The notes: generated from the letters alone by a model not told the origin. A stretch of 40,483 nucleotides of DNA from Alphaproteobacteria bacterium (GCA_013151335.1 JAADIJ010000045.1:1-40483); one strand, 5' to 3'; shown: positions 1-8,624, counted from the stretch's first letter. Numbers and translations are program-made.

Positions 1-484
1 CATCCGCACCGATCAGGATTTTGGTGGTACGTTGAGGGCCATTTTCGATTGGTAATGTCGCCTGATCAAAGCCAATGGCCACACCGGTCACAGATTTACC
101 AAACAGGATGGTGACGCCGTGGCGTTTGCACGAAGCTGCCAAAAGCTCAATTAAATCAACGCGGTGCATCAATAGATAAGGCGTATTGCCAGCCCGCGCG
201 GCGCTCTGCATATCCAGGCGCAAAACTGGGTCGCCGCCGCGGTAATCGTGAAGTTGAACGGCTTCAAGCTCCGTCCCCGCCTTGGCGACGCGCCGCCCCA
301 GATCGAGCGCCTCAAACACCGCCGTCGCATTGGGAGTGATTTGCAAACCGGCCCCGACCTCGGCCAATTCAGGGGCTTGATCGAGCACGGTCACGCGCGC
401 TCCACGCCGCGCCAGCGCAATCGCCACCGTGAGGCCACCAATGCCCGCCCCTAAAACCGTGATACTTTTGCCGCCAACTGCCAT
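1..484 (-). CDS. FAD-dependent monooxygenase, N-terminal part (cut by window edge)
   Basis: Reading leftward from ATG at 482-484 the frame is open to base 1, giving about 161 residues of a protein whose C-terminus lies outside the window. It starts with a Rossmann FAD-binding fold: VLGAGIGG, then a run ending in VLDQ, the expected GxGxxG and acidic strand end. It continues with EVGAGLQITPNA, typical of the salicylate hydroxylase/UbiH-type flavoprotein monooxygenases (class A). Such enzymes use NAD(P)H and O2 to hydroxylate aromatic substrates; the actual substrate cannot be read from the sequence. An AAAGG ribosome-binding site lies 7 bases before the ATG. The gene follows dksA on the same strand after 72 bases, so the two may be co-transcribed. 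Confidence 0.85.
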   Translation of the reverse strand, partial: MAVGGKSITVLGAGIGGLTVAIALARRGARVTVLDQAPELAEVGAGLQITPNATAVFEALDLGRRVAKAGTELEAVQLHDYRGGDPVLRLDMQSAARAGNTPYLLMHRVDLIELLAASCKRHGVTILFGKSVTGVAIGFDQATLPIENGPQRTTKILIGAD

Positions 485-556
485 AGGCAAACCTTTAACG
501 CAAATCACCGGCGCGTTGAAACCCCGGTGATCGCCTTTATTCCGTGTTCACGCGTC

Positions 557-979
557 TCACTTGTCGCGATGAACCTTTTCTTTACGTTCATGCTGCTCTT
601 GCGCCTCAAGGCTGAGGGTGGCAATCGGGCGTGCGTCCAGCCGTTTCAGCGAAATCGGCTCGCCGGTTTCTTCGCAATAGCCGTAAGAGCCGTCCTCGAT
701 CCGGCGCAAGGCGGATTCGATTTTTGACACGAGCTTGCGCTGGCGATCACGGGTGCGAAGCTCCAACGCGCGATCAGTTTCTTCCGAGGCGCGGTCGGCC
801 ACATCCGGGATGTTGCGCGTCCCCGCCTGCATTCCCTCAATCGTGTCGCGATTTCCCTCAAGAATTCCGGTTTTCCATTCAGTCAGCTTGGTGCGAAAAT
901 ACTCAAGCTGGCGCGGGTTCATGAAAGGCTCTTCATCCCTTGGAATGTATCCAGCCTCAAGAACGGTTTGCGCCTTCAT
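557..979 (-). CDS. dksA: RNA polymerase-binding transcription factor DksA
   Basis: 140 residues. DksA binds in the secondary channel of RNA polymerase and, with ppGpp, resets transcription of rRNA and amino acid genes. The coiled-coil tip motif DVADRA (about residues 59-64) matches the functional DxxDxA tip, and the following helix (LELRTRDRQRKL) is very DksA-like. The C-terminal zinc-finger region keeps only the first cysteine (C102); the other three positions are T105, S123 and A126, so zinc cannot be held in the usual way. Cys-poor DksA proteins that still work are known in Rhodobacter. The ATG at 979 is preferred over an upstream in-frame start because GGAGG sits 5 bases before it. Confidence 0.93.
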   Translation of the reverse strand: MKAQTVLEAGYIPRDEEPFMNPRQLEYFRTKLTEWKTGILEGNRDTIEGMQAGTRNIPDVADRASEETDRALELRTRDRQRKLVSKIESALRRIEDGSYGYCEETGEPISLKRLDARPIATLSLEAQEQHERKEKVHRDK

Positions 980-1174
980 TCTATCCTCCCCAAGATATAG
1001 GTAACGCCGACTCACCTGCGATTTTTTGAAAATTGGCGGAGCCGCTGCGGTTCGATTACAGCAAACCGGCCCCCTTTGTCACCCCGTGAAATGCGCATCT
1101 TGAAGCTTCGTGAACGCGTGTTAAAGTCGCCACAGGTTCAAACTCACAAAAATCGCCAGAGGCTTCTAAGCATT

Positions 1175-2014
1175 ATGAAATTTACCGGTACTGAAAGTTA
1201 TGTGGCGACAGGTGATCTGACTGTTGCCGTTAACGCATCAATCGCTCTTGAACGCCCGTTATTGGTGAAAGGCGAGCCGGGAACCGGCAAGACAGAGCTG
1301 GCGCGGCAAGTGGCGCAAAGCCTCGATCTGCCGATGATCGAATGGAACATCAAATCCACCACCAAAGCCCAACAAGGCCTCTATGAATATGATGCGGTTT
1401 CACGGCTTCGCGACAGCCAGCTTGGCGAAGAAAAGGTTCATGACGTGGGCAATTACATTAAAAAGGGCAAACTGTGGGAGGCATTTGACGCGGATCAGAA
1501 ACTCGTGCTGCTGATTGACGAGATCGACAAGGCGGATATCGAGTTTCCCAATGATTTGTTGCAGGAACTCGACCGGATGGAGTTTTACGTCTACGAAACC
1601 GGCAAAACCGTCCGCGCGCGCCACCGCCCGATTGTGATCATCACCTCAAACAACGAAAAAGAGCTGCCGGATGCGTTCTTGCGCCGCTGTTTTTTCCACT
1701 ACATCCGCTTTCCCGACGAGAAAACCTTGCGCAAAATTGTCGACGTGCATCACCCCGGCCTGAAACCGGCATTGGTGACCGAGGCACTAACGCAATTCTT
1801 CGCCATTCGCGAAACACCGGGGTTAAAGAAAAAACCGTCAACCTCCGAGGTTCTCGATTGGTTGAAACTTTTATTGGTCGAAGATTTGTCGCCGGAGGAT
1901 TTAAGGCGGGATGGCAAGGACGCGCTGCCAAAGCTCCATGGTGCCTTGCTGAAAAACGAACAAGACGTACACATGTTTGAACGGCTGGCATTTTTGGCCC
2001 GAGGCCAACGATGA
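1175..2014 (+). CDS. MoxR-family AAA+ ATPase
   Basis: 279 residues from ATG 1175, which gives the usual family N-terminus (MKFTGTESYV); an upstream in-frame start would add 33 unrelated residues. Walker A is GEPGTGKT (residues 33-40) and Walker B is VLLIDEID (about 111-118), followed by sensor motifs. MoxR ATPases work with a von Willebrand factor A (VWA) partner as chaperones that insert metals or mature enzymes; this one resembles the CoxD-like branch. The matching VWA gene lies 2 kb downstream in the same operon (4012-5196). The stop overlaps the next start (ATGA), showing translational coupling. The client protein is unknown. Confidence 0.9.
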   Translation: MKFTGTESYVATGDLTVAVNASIALERPLLVKGEPGTGKTELARQVAQSLDLPMIEWNIKSTTKAQQGLYEYDAVSRLRDSQLGEEKVHDVGNYIKKGKLWEAFDADQKLVLLIDEIDKADIEFPNDLLQELDRMEFYVYETGKTVRARHRPIVIITSNNEKELPDAFLRRCFFHYIRFPDEKTLRKIVDVHHPGLKPALVTEALTQFFAIRETPGLKKKPSTSEVLDWLKLLLVEDLSPEDLRRDGKDALPKLHGALLKNEQDVHMFERLAFLARGQR

Positions 2015-2457
2015 GCGGCCTTATCATTCGCGAAATCCGGCCCGAGGACGAAAACGATTGGCGACGTCTCTGGACGGAATATTTGGTTTTTTATGAAAGC
2101 TCCGTTTCTGAAGAGGTCTACAAAACCTCTTTCGCCCGTCTGCTGAGTTCTGCAGACGATGACTTTCGCGGGTTTATCGCCGAACTTGATGGTCGCCCCT
2201 GTGGTTTGGTTCATTATCTCTTTCACCGCCACATGTGGAAGGTCGAGAAAACCTGCTATTTGCAGGATTTATACGCAGAACCTGCCGCGCGCGGGCATGG
2301 TGTCGGGCGCGCCCTGATCGAGGCGGTCTATGCGGCGGCCGATCAGGCCGAAGCCCCGGCGGTTTATTGGTTGACGCAGGACTTCAACCACACAGCAAGG
2401 CAGCTTTATGACCGGATTGGCAAACTCTCGCCATTTATCAAGTATATTAGGTCTTAA
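2011..2457 (+). CDS. GNAT family N-acetyltransferase
   Basis: 148 residues, start ATG overlapping the moxR stop (ATGA). The GNAT fold is recognisable: an N-terminal IREIRPEDENDW segment, a central beta strand region CYLQDLYAEPAARG, and the acetyl-CoA pyrophosphate-binding loop ARGHGVGRAL (R/Q-x-x-G-x-G/A pattern), then a helix and a C-terminal ARQLYDRIG motif. It should transfer an acetyl group from acetyl-CoA to an amine; the substrate is not evident. Its position inside a MoxR-VWA operon may be functional or simply shared transcription. The stop TAA directly abuts the next ATG. Confidence 0.88.
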   Translation: MSGLIIREIRPEDENDWRRLWTEYLVFYESSVSEEVYKTSFARLLSSADDDFRGFIAELDGRPCGLVHYLFHRHMWKVEKTCYLQDLYAEPAARGHGVGRALIEAVYAAADQAEAPAVYWLTQDFNHTARQLYDRIGKLSPFIKYIRS

Positions 2458-3837
2458 ATGATCAAACGTTTTCTTCCTCTTGCATTTTTGGCGCTAAGCG
2501 CCTGCGCGGCCTCTCCATTGACCGAGTTTCCGTCACGTGCCGTTGCGCCAGAGTTGAACCTGCCCCCAACTAAATCCTTCGCCAAGGCACCAAAACCGGC
2601 CAAGATACTCGAAGCGAACGCCGATCTCACCCGAGATTTTCTTGAGCTGTCATTCGAGATGGAGAGCGGCAAACCCATCAACATCTTCTCAAGATTTGAG
2701 CAGCCCATCACGCTGGCATTTGCCACACAGCCATCGCCGCTTTTCCAAGCGGATCTATCGCTGCTGCTGAGCCGGTTTCGTAATGAAGCTGGCCTGAACA
2801 TCCGCCAAACTAAAACCGGTCAAGACGCCAATATTGTCATTCAAACCCTTCCCAGACGCGTTTTGCGCAAAACCGTGCCGCAAGCCGCATGTTTCGTTGT
2901 GCCACGGGTCAAAAACTGGGCCGAGTTTCGCCAGAACCGCCGCACGGGCAAACTTGACTGGTCAACGTTAAAAATCCGTGAACGCGCAACAGTTTTTATT
3001 CCCGATGACATCGCTCCGCAGGAGGCACGCGATTGTTTGCACGAGGAAATAGCGCAGTCGCTCGGCCCATTGAACGACGTTTATCGCCTGCCAAAAACGA
3101 TTTTTAATGACGACAATCTCGTCTCGGTTCTCGGCAGTTTCGACATGTTAATGTTGAAGATTTACTATAGTGGCGAGCTGAAAAGCGGCATGAGTCGCGC
3201 TCAGGTGGCCAGCCTTTTGCCCCCCATTTTGAAGCGACTGCATCCAGAGGGCGAAACCCTTGCGCGCGACGGGGAAAAACCCACCCCGAGGAGCTGGATT
3301 GACGCCATTATCATCGCAACCGGCCCCGGCACCTCCAAGGCTCGTCGCTTGAGTAATGCCGCCAAGGCGGTCGCAATTGCGCGCAACAAAAACTGGCAGG
3401 ATAACCGTCTCGGTTTCAGCCTGTTCGCGCAGGGCCGACTTGCGCTTGGGCTTGAGCCTGATCTCGCGGTCGAAAGCTTCGCGCGCGCCTACACCACCTA
3501 TGCCAGCCTTTACGGGACCGACGATATTCATACCGCCCAAGTGGCGCTGCAACTGGCGGCATTCGCGCTCTCGTCCGGTGATTCGCAGTCTGCACTCAAA
3601 CTGATTAACCAAAGCTTACCGGCAGCGCAGCGCAGCCAAAATGCCAGCCTTTTGGCCACTCTTTTGATGATCAAGGCCGAAGCGCTGGATTTCGAGGGTC
3701 GGCGCGCTGAGGCGGCAACGGTTCGTATGGACAGCCTCGGCTGGGCACGATATGGCTTTGGAACCACCAATAAAATCCGCGCACGTTTGCGCGAAATCGC
3801 GGCGCTTCGAGCTGCCGACAAAAAACCGGAGGCCTAA
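2458..3837 (+). CDS. DUF2927-like lipoprotein with zincin-like HExxQ motif
   Basis: 459 residues. The N-terminus is a lipoprotein signal (MIKRFLPLAF then LSAC with Cys16 as the lipidated residue), so the protein should be anchored to the envelope facing the periplasm. The middle (about 55-260) resembles DUF2927 and contains CLHEEIAQSLG at 193-203: HExxQ, a zinc-metalloprotease-like motif with Gln in place of the second His. The last ~150 residues look like alpha-helical (TPR-type) repeats rich in Ala and Leu. The start directly follows the GNAT stop and its stop overlaps the next ATG (TAATG). Peptidase activity is inferred from the motif only. Family assignment rests on memory of Rhodobacterales proteins. 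Confidence 0.8.
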   Translation: MIKRFLPLAFLALSACAASPLTEFPSRAVAPELNLPPTKSFAKAPKPAKILEANADLTRDFLELSFEMESGKPINIFSRFEQPITLAFATQPSPLFQADLSLLLSRFRNEAGLNIRQTKTGQDANIVIQTLPRRVLRKTVPQAACFVVPRVKNWAEFRQNRRTGKLDWSTLKIRERATVFIPDDIAPQEARDCLHEEIAQSLGPLNDVYRLPKTIFNDDNLVSVLGSFDMLMLKIYYSGELKSGMSRAQVASLLPPILKRLHPEGETLARDGEKPTPRSWIDAIIIATGPGTSKARRLSNAAKAVAIARNKNWQDNRLGFSLFAQGRLALGLEPDLAVESFARAYTTYASLYGTDDIHTAQVALQLAAFALSSGDSQSALKLINQSLPAAQRSQNASLLATLLMIKAEALDFEGRRAEAATVRMDSLGWARYGFGTTNKIRARLREIAALRAADKKPEA

Positions 3838-4007
3838 TGGTAAGTCTGATCGCGTTTGTCATAGGACTCGTCTATGGTGGCTGGCGCGCGAAAAGGCGCG
3901 GCGGAAATTGGATGGATATGGTCCAATACGCATTGGTATTCGGCCTTATAGCGTTGGTAATCTCGCTGATATTTGTGGCTTTTGCTGGACGTCAGGGTTG
4001 GATCTGA
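3837..4007 (+). CDS. small membrane protein, 56 residues
   Basis: ATG at 3837-3839 overlaps the TAA of the lipoprotein gene (TAATG), and the frame ends with TGA at 4005-4007, 4 bases before the VWA start. The product begins MVSLIAFVIGLVYGGW, has a basic, Trp-containing linker (RAKRRGGNWMDM), then a second hydrophobic run of about 22 residues (YALVFGLIALVISLIF) and ends GRQGWI. That gives two likely membrane segments. The tight coupling on both sides and the clean hydrophobic pattern argue it is a real gene. I do not recognise a named family; function is unknown. Confidence 0.72.
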   Translation: MVSLIAFVIGLVYGGWRAKRRGGNWMDMVQYALVFGLIALVISLIFVAFAGRQGWI

Positions 4008-4011
4008 GCCG

Positions 4012-5196
4012 GTGTTTTTACCGCTATTCACCAACCTGAGAGACGCGAAATTACCCGTTAGCTTGCGCGAATATTTGGATTTTCTGGCAGCAGTCAAAAC
4101 CGGAATTATCCTCTATGATGTTGAGGGGTTTTACTACCTCGCTCGCGCAGCGTTGATCAAAGATGAACGAAACCTTGATAAGTTTGATCAAGTTTTTTCG
4201 GCGACCTTTAAGGGTTTGGAAACCATTTCGCTTCAGGATGTGATCAATGCGGTCGATATCCCCGAAGGTTGGCTGCAAAAAATGGCCGAAAAACACCTGT
4301 CGCCCGCTGAAATGGCCGAGATTGAGGCGTTGGGTGGCTTTGACAAACTGATGGAGACGTTGAAGCAACGCCTCGCGGAACAAGAGGGTCGTCATCAGGG
4401 CGGCAGTAAATGGATAGGAACGGCTGGAACTTCACCGTTCGGCGCCTTTGGCTATAACCCCGAGGGGGTGCGCATTGGTCAGGATAAGTCGCGTCACCAG
4501 CGCGCGGTGAAAGTATGGGATAAGCGTGAATTCAAGAACCTCGACGACAGCGTCGAGCTTGGCACGCGCAACATAAAGCTGGCCATGAAGCGTCTGCGGG
4601 TTTGGGCGCGTTCTGGCGCGGATGACGAGCTTGACCTCAATGGCACCATACGCGCGACCGCTGAAAATGGCTATCTGGATATCCAGACCCGACCAGAGCG
4701 TCACAATGCGGTTAAAGTCTTGCTGTTTTTAGATGTCGGCGGCTCGATGGATCCGTATATCCGACTGGTTGAGGAGCTTTTTTCCGCCGCAAAGGGCGAG
4801 TTCAAGCATCTGGAATATTTCTACTTTCACAACTGCCTTTACGAGGGGGTGTGGCGCGATAATGCGCGCCGCTGGACCGAGCAGACCCCAACTTGGGACA
4901 TTTTGCACAAATATGGAGCGGATTATAAATGCATTTTCGTTGGCGATGCCTCTATGTCCCCCTATGAAATCGCCTATCCCGGCGGAGCCAATGAGCATTG
5001 GAATGCCGAGGCGGGTCAAGTTTGGCTCGATCGCGCCCTCAACACTTGGAAAAATAATATCTGGATCAACCCGTTGGCGGAAAAACATTGGAAATACACC
5101 CACTCGATCCAGATGATTCGCGAAATTTTTGGCTCGCGCATGTTTCCTATGACCCTGAAAGGCATCGAACTCGGCATGAAAGATCTGGTGCGATAA
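4012..5196 (+). CDS. VWA domain protein, CoxE-like partner of MoxR
   Basis: 394 residues from GTG 4012, giving the family N-terminus FLPLFTNLRDAKLPVSLREYL; an ATG at 3973 would overlap the small membrane gene by 35 bases and add 13 unlike residues. Residues ~235-394 form a von Willebrand A-type domain starting FLDVGGSMDP (241-248), a metal-binding (MIDAS-like) site where the usual DxSxS is DxGxS, as I recall for this family. The segment after it (EFKHLEYFYFHN) is well conserved in it too. With the MoxR ATPase upstream this makes a MoxR-VWA pair, expected to act in maturation or metal loading of another enzyme. Confidence 0.88.
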   Translation: MFLPLFTNLRDAKLPVSLREYLDFLAAVKTGIILYDVEGFYYLARAALIKDERNLDKFDQVFSATFKGLETISLQDVINAVDIPEGWLQKMAEKHLSPAEMAEIEALGGFDKLMETLKQRLAEQEGRHQGGSKWIGTAGTSPFGAFGYNPEGVRIGQDKSRHQRAVKVWDKREFKNLDDSVELGTRNIKLAMKRLRVWARSGADDELDLNGTIRATAENGYLDIQTRPERHNAVKVLLFLDVGGSMDPYIRLVEELFSAAKGEFKHLEYFYFHNCLYEGVWRDNARRWTEQTPTWDILHKYGADYKCIFVGDASMSPYEIAYPGGANEHWNAEAGQVWLDRALNTWKNNIWINPLAEKHWKYTHSIQMIREIFGSRMFPMTLKGIELGMKDLVR

Positions 5197-5280
5197 TGCG
5201 CGATTCTGTTACAACGCTGAAAGTATAGCGAATATGACGCGCCCGTTTGCCAAATTCCGACTGATCCCCATATATAGACA

Positions 5281-5964
5281 ATGCTGAAATTCACCCCCAT
5301 CCTGCTAGCAATCATTTGGGCCTATGTAATGGTCAGGTTTTCCACTTGGCGAACCGCGCGCGAGCTTGACGCCAAATCGAACCCATTATGCGACCCAAAA
5401 CTCGAGGCGTTGACCTCGCGCTTGGCGCAGGCGCTGGAGGTTCCTAAAATCAAGGTTAACATTTATGAAGTGGCGCCGGTAAACGGCTTGGCCGCGCCCG
5501 ACGGCCGGATTTTCATCACCCGTGGTTTTTTTGACAAATACCTCAAAGGCGACGTCACCGGCGAGGAGCTGACCAGCGTCATCGCGCACGAACTTGGGCA
5601 CGTTGCACTTGGACACTCACGGCGGCGGATGATCGATTTCTCTGGCCAAAATGCCATCCGAACGGCACTTGGCATGGTCTTGGGAAGAGTGTTGCCGGGG
5701 GTCGGATATTACCTCGCCAACCTGTTAACCACGATGTTGGCGGCCAGACTGTCACGACAGGACGAATACGAGGCCGATGCTTATGCCAGCGCTCTGCTGG
5801 TCAAATCAGGGATTGGACTTGCGGCGCAAAAATCTCTGTTTGTGAAGCTTGACGCGCTGACAAAGGGCGGCGGCGGTCAGATGGCCTGGTTGCTGAGCCA
5901 CCCCAAGACCCACGAGAGGATCAAAGCGATCGAAGCCCGAGAGGTCGCGTGGGGTCAGCATTAA
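5281..5964 (+). CDS. M48 family membrane-anchored metallopeptidase
   Basis: 227 residues. An N-terminal hydrophobic segment (residues 2-19) anchors the protein in the inner membrane. The zinc motif HELGH is at 103-107, with the third ligand in DEYEAD (Glu164) and a C-terminal LLSHPKTHERI stretch, all as in HtpX/Oma1-like M48 peptidases. Likely role is membrane or periplasmic protein quality control. It lies 84 bases after the VWA gene on the same strand. Its stop overlaps the convergent methyltransferase stop within a TTAA at 5961-5964. Confidence 0.9.
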   Translation: MLKFTPILLAIIWAYVMVRFSTWRTARELDAKSNPLCDPKLEALTSRLAQALEVPKIKVNIYEVAPVNGLAAPDGRIFITRGFFDKYLKGDVTGEELTSVIAHELGHVALGHSRRRMIDFSGQNAIRTALGMVLGRVLPGVGYYLANLLTTMLAARLSRQDEYEADAYASALLVKSGIGLAAQKSLFVKLDALTKGGGGQMAWLLSHPKTHERIKAIEAREVAWGQH

Positions 5965-7160
5965 TCGAGTCGAAAAAACAATGACTTAAGGTACGTTGAT
6001 TCAGCAAGTGCGGTATGCGCGGGATGATCGGGGCCCGCTTCGCCGGTGTGAAGGAGAGCCGCAAATCGACCGGCTTTACCGATGCCGCGCAAGCACGCAT
6101 CGCGAAACCGGGCAAGATCGGCGGCGTGCGAACAAGAGCACAAAACCAGATACCCACCGGGCGAAACCAGCGCCGCCCCAGCGCGCGCAACCCGCGAATA
6201 AGCCCGCAATCCAGCCTCGAGCGCCTGACGATTGGGCGCAAACGCTGGTGGGTCACAAACGACCAGATCAAACTTTCGCCCCTCGCTGGCAAGATCGGCC
6301 ATGACGTTAAAGGCATCACCCTTTACTGTGGAAAATTGCGCGGAAAACCCGGATTTTTCGGCCCCGAGAGCAGCAAGCGCCAAAGCGGGGGCCGACCCAT
6401 CAACACACAGTGCCGACTTCGCGCCCGCCGCCAGCGCGGACAAGGCAAATCCGCCAACATGGGAAAACACATCCAGAACCTCAAGACCTTGCACCAAACG
6501 AGAGGCAAAGGCATGATTTTCGCGTTGGTCATAAAATATTCCGGTTTTTTGGCCGCCTAAAAGATCGGCGAGATACACCGCTCCGTTCATCTTAACCGGT
6601 ACCGGCTTGTCGATCTTGCCGGTCAAAATAACCGTTTCCTCGACCAACCCCTCCAGTTGCCGCGCCCTACCCATGCCGTTTTTCAGCACAGATTTCACGC
6701 CTGTAACCGCAACCAGCGCAGCTACCAGATCATCAAGCATCGTTTCCGCCCAAGCCGCATTTGGCTGCAACACCGCCACATCGCCAAAACGGTCGATGAT
6801 CACACCCGGCAACCCGTCGGCCTCGGCGTGGATCAGACGATAAAACGGCGCGTAATAAAGGGTTTCGCGTAAAGTCAAAGCATGTCGCAACCGCCGTTCC
6901 AGCCACGCGCGATCAATCGGTTTGGCGACGTCACGCTCCATCATCCGGCAGATGATTTTGCTCTCGGCATTGAATGCGCACAACCCGAGGGGTTGGCGAT
7001 CCGCCGTTTGCAGCTCGACAATCGTGCCGGCCTCGATGTTGCGGGTACGACGATCAAGTACGAGTTCGTCGGCGAAAACCCACGGAAATCCGAAGCGGAT
7101 TTTCTGCGGAGATTTGTTTGGTCGCAATCGGACCACAGGAAAGGAGGAAGGGTGTGTCAT
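5961..7160 (-). CDS. class I SAM-dependent rRNA methyltransferase, RlmI-like
   Basis: 399 residues, close to the ~396 of E. coli RlmI (23S rRNA m5C methyltransferase). An N-terminal PUA-like domain (about 8-75) precedes a Rossmann methyltransferase domain. Visible motifs: QKTGIFYDQREN (204-215), the SAM loop VLDVFSHVGGF (228-238), CDPPAFA (302-308) and CSCSH (341-345), which carries the cysteine expected in m5C methyltransferases. The target base is inferred from family, not shown. No partner gene is adjacent; 127 bases upstream without a gene separate it from the broken lipoprotein gene that reads toward it. Confidence 0.85.
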   Translation of the reverse strand: MTHPSSFPVVRLRPNKSPQKIRFGFPWVFADELVLDRRTRNIEAGTIVELQTADRQPLGLCAFNAESKIICRMMERDVAKPIDRAWLERRLRHALTLRETLYYAPFYRLIHAEADGLPGVIIDRFGDVAVLQPNAAWAETMLDDLVAALVAVTGVKSVLKNGMGRARQLEGLVEETVILTGKIDKPVPVKMNGAVYLADLLGGQKTGIFYDQRENHAFASRLVQGLEVLDVFSHVGGFALSALAAGAKSALCVDGSAPALALAALGAEKSGFSAQFSTVKGDAFNVMADLASEGRKFDLVVCDPPAFAPNRQALEAGLRAYSRVARAGAALVSPGGYLVLCSCSHAADLARFRDACLRGIGKAGRFAALLHTGEAGPDHPAHTALAESTYLKSLFFRLD

Positions 7161-7287
7161 CCCCTCCTCCTATCGGTTTATGCGCCAGCGTCAATGCCCC
7201 CAAAGACGTCCTGTTCGTATTTGCCCCTCGCGCGCCCTTTACCCGCGCTTGCGCATTTTGGTATCGGCCCTTCGTGTTACCCCGAAG

Positions 7288-7886
7288 TTAAGCCCCCAGA
7301 TATTGCCGCATCACCGATGCGATCTCGCGACTTATGCGAACCTTTTGCGTGTCCCCGCGCATCTCTGCATCTATCGCTTTTTGACCCCCAAATGCCTTTA
7401 GTTTAATCTCGATCGGCACAGGATCGACCAGCACCATATTGGTCGCAACATCGCGAATGGGTACGTCGAAAAATATCGCATGCGTACCACCTACGGTTGC
7501 GTGCGCCTTTTGGCTCAGCGCATGAAATCGCTTGACATTGATGTCGAGATAGATGGCTTGCGTCCCTAGAAGGCCGCTTGCGAGGCTGCGAGGTCAATGA
7601 TATCCTCGATTTGAACACGGCGATCACCGTAAGGATCGCCGCGCCAGACAATATCCGCGTTGGGAATGAGGCGGTTTGCCTCGGAAACTGACAAGCTATC
7701 GGCGACATTTACGCGCACATCCTGCACATGCCATTTCAGACTGCGAGAGCTTTTAACCAAGGTCGAACTGCTTTGGGCGAGAGATGGCAGCTGCTCCAGA
7801 GGCAGGCTGCGCGTGGTGACCACGGTGCTGCATCCCGCAAAAAGCGCTATGGTGGCAAATGCCAAACTTTGTTTTCCGCCAAACAT
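7288..7886 (-). pseudogene. lipoprotein gene interrupted by a one-base frameshift
   Basis: Translation starts at ATG 7886 with AAGGAG 6 bases before it. The N-terminal 106 residues contain a lipoprotein signal ending LFAGC (Cys19) and the segment ADIVWRGDPYGDRR, then meet TAG at 7566-7568. In the next frame (codons from 7560, beginning QAIYLDINVKRFHAL) the sequence stays open for about 90 codons to TAA at 7288-7290, including VGGTHAIFFDVPIRD and IKLKAFGGQKAIDAE. The two parts together (about 199 residues) resemble Rhodobacterales lipoproteins I recall as DUF6778. One missing base near 7569-7575 explains everything. It is either a recent inactivation or a sequencing error. Confidence 0.75.
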
Positions 7887-8057
7887 CTTTTGCTCCTTAA
7901 GAAGAGAGAGCCTTCTTGGTGTTTCGAGCGAGGTTAATGAAAGGTGAAAACGGCAAAAATGCGCCAATGACGGAACAATTGTGTGATTTCCGCTAATTTA
8001 GAAACAGTAGATCGGCATGGTGAGTACCAAAGGTGAATCTTCAACATCTTGAAATAG

Positions 8058-8624
8058 TTATAAAAATCTCGGAAGACTGCCATGTTCGGCGGCGTTCTTG
8101 AGCCAGTCAAACAAATGCGCCCCGACGGAGCGAAAGCAAATGACGCTCAGAGTTTCCTCGTCGCTCAGCCAAAAAGCGGCCGCAATCTGGCCGATGCGTG
8201 AACGCCTGATTTCACCGAGCTTAAAGCTCCGCCGCGACAAATCAACCGGCGCGCCTTTGGCAATGACCTCGCGCACGCCAGCGCCGGACAGCGTAAACAT
8301 CGCGCGCGCATCCGAGACATTTATCGCCAAAAAATGTGCTCCCGCCAGAGCCGCATCAAGCTTGGCCACAAGCGCGTCTGCGTGCTGATACTCGCATAAC
8401 AACAATAGCTCGTCGGGCGACATCCACGCAACTGCACCCTGTTTGCCCTCCTTAATCGCGCGCGTTTCAGGAAGGGCAAGACCGACCACCGATTTAACCG
8501 CAGCGGCCAGCTTTTCGTCCGACAAATCGCCACGCAGAGTGATCATTCCGCGCAAACCCGCCTCTGTGATCGTGACCTCGCCTTGATAGGTTGCACCACC
8601 CAAGACTGAAACCGCTTTAGACAT
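8058..8624 (-). CDS. soxG: sarcosine oxidase subunit gamma
   Basis: 188 residues from ATG 8624, chosen over an upstream in-frame codon because AAGGAG precedes it; it overlaps the soxA stop by 8 bases. The sequence (ITEAGLRGMITLRGDL, then WMSPDELLLL, INVSDARAMFTLSG, and a C-terminal FDWLKNAA) matches the gamma subunit of heterotetrameric sarcosine oxidase, which has a folate-enzyme (GcvT/YgfZ-like) fold. The complex oxidatively demethylates sarcosine to glycine, H2O2 and 5,10-methylene-tetrahydrofolate in the cytoplasm. Last gene of the sox operon. Confidence 0.92.
   Translation of the reverse strand: MSKAVSVLGGATYQGEVTITEAGLRGMITLRGDLSDEKLAAAVKSVVGLALPETRAIKEGKQGAVAWMSPDELLLLCEYQHADALVAKLDAALAGAHFLAINVSDARAMFTLSGAGVREVIAKGAPVDLSRRSFKLGEIRRSRIGQIAAAFWLSDEETLSVICFRSVGAHLFDWLKNAAEHGSLPRFL

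Noticed and set aside
5961-5964. Convergent genes sharing stop codons in TTAA
   Set aside because: Ordinary compact packing; no sign of function.
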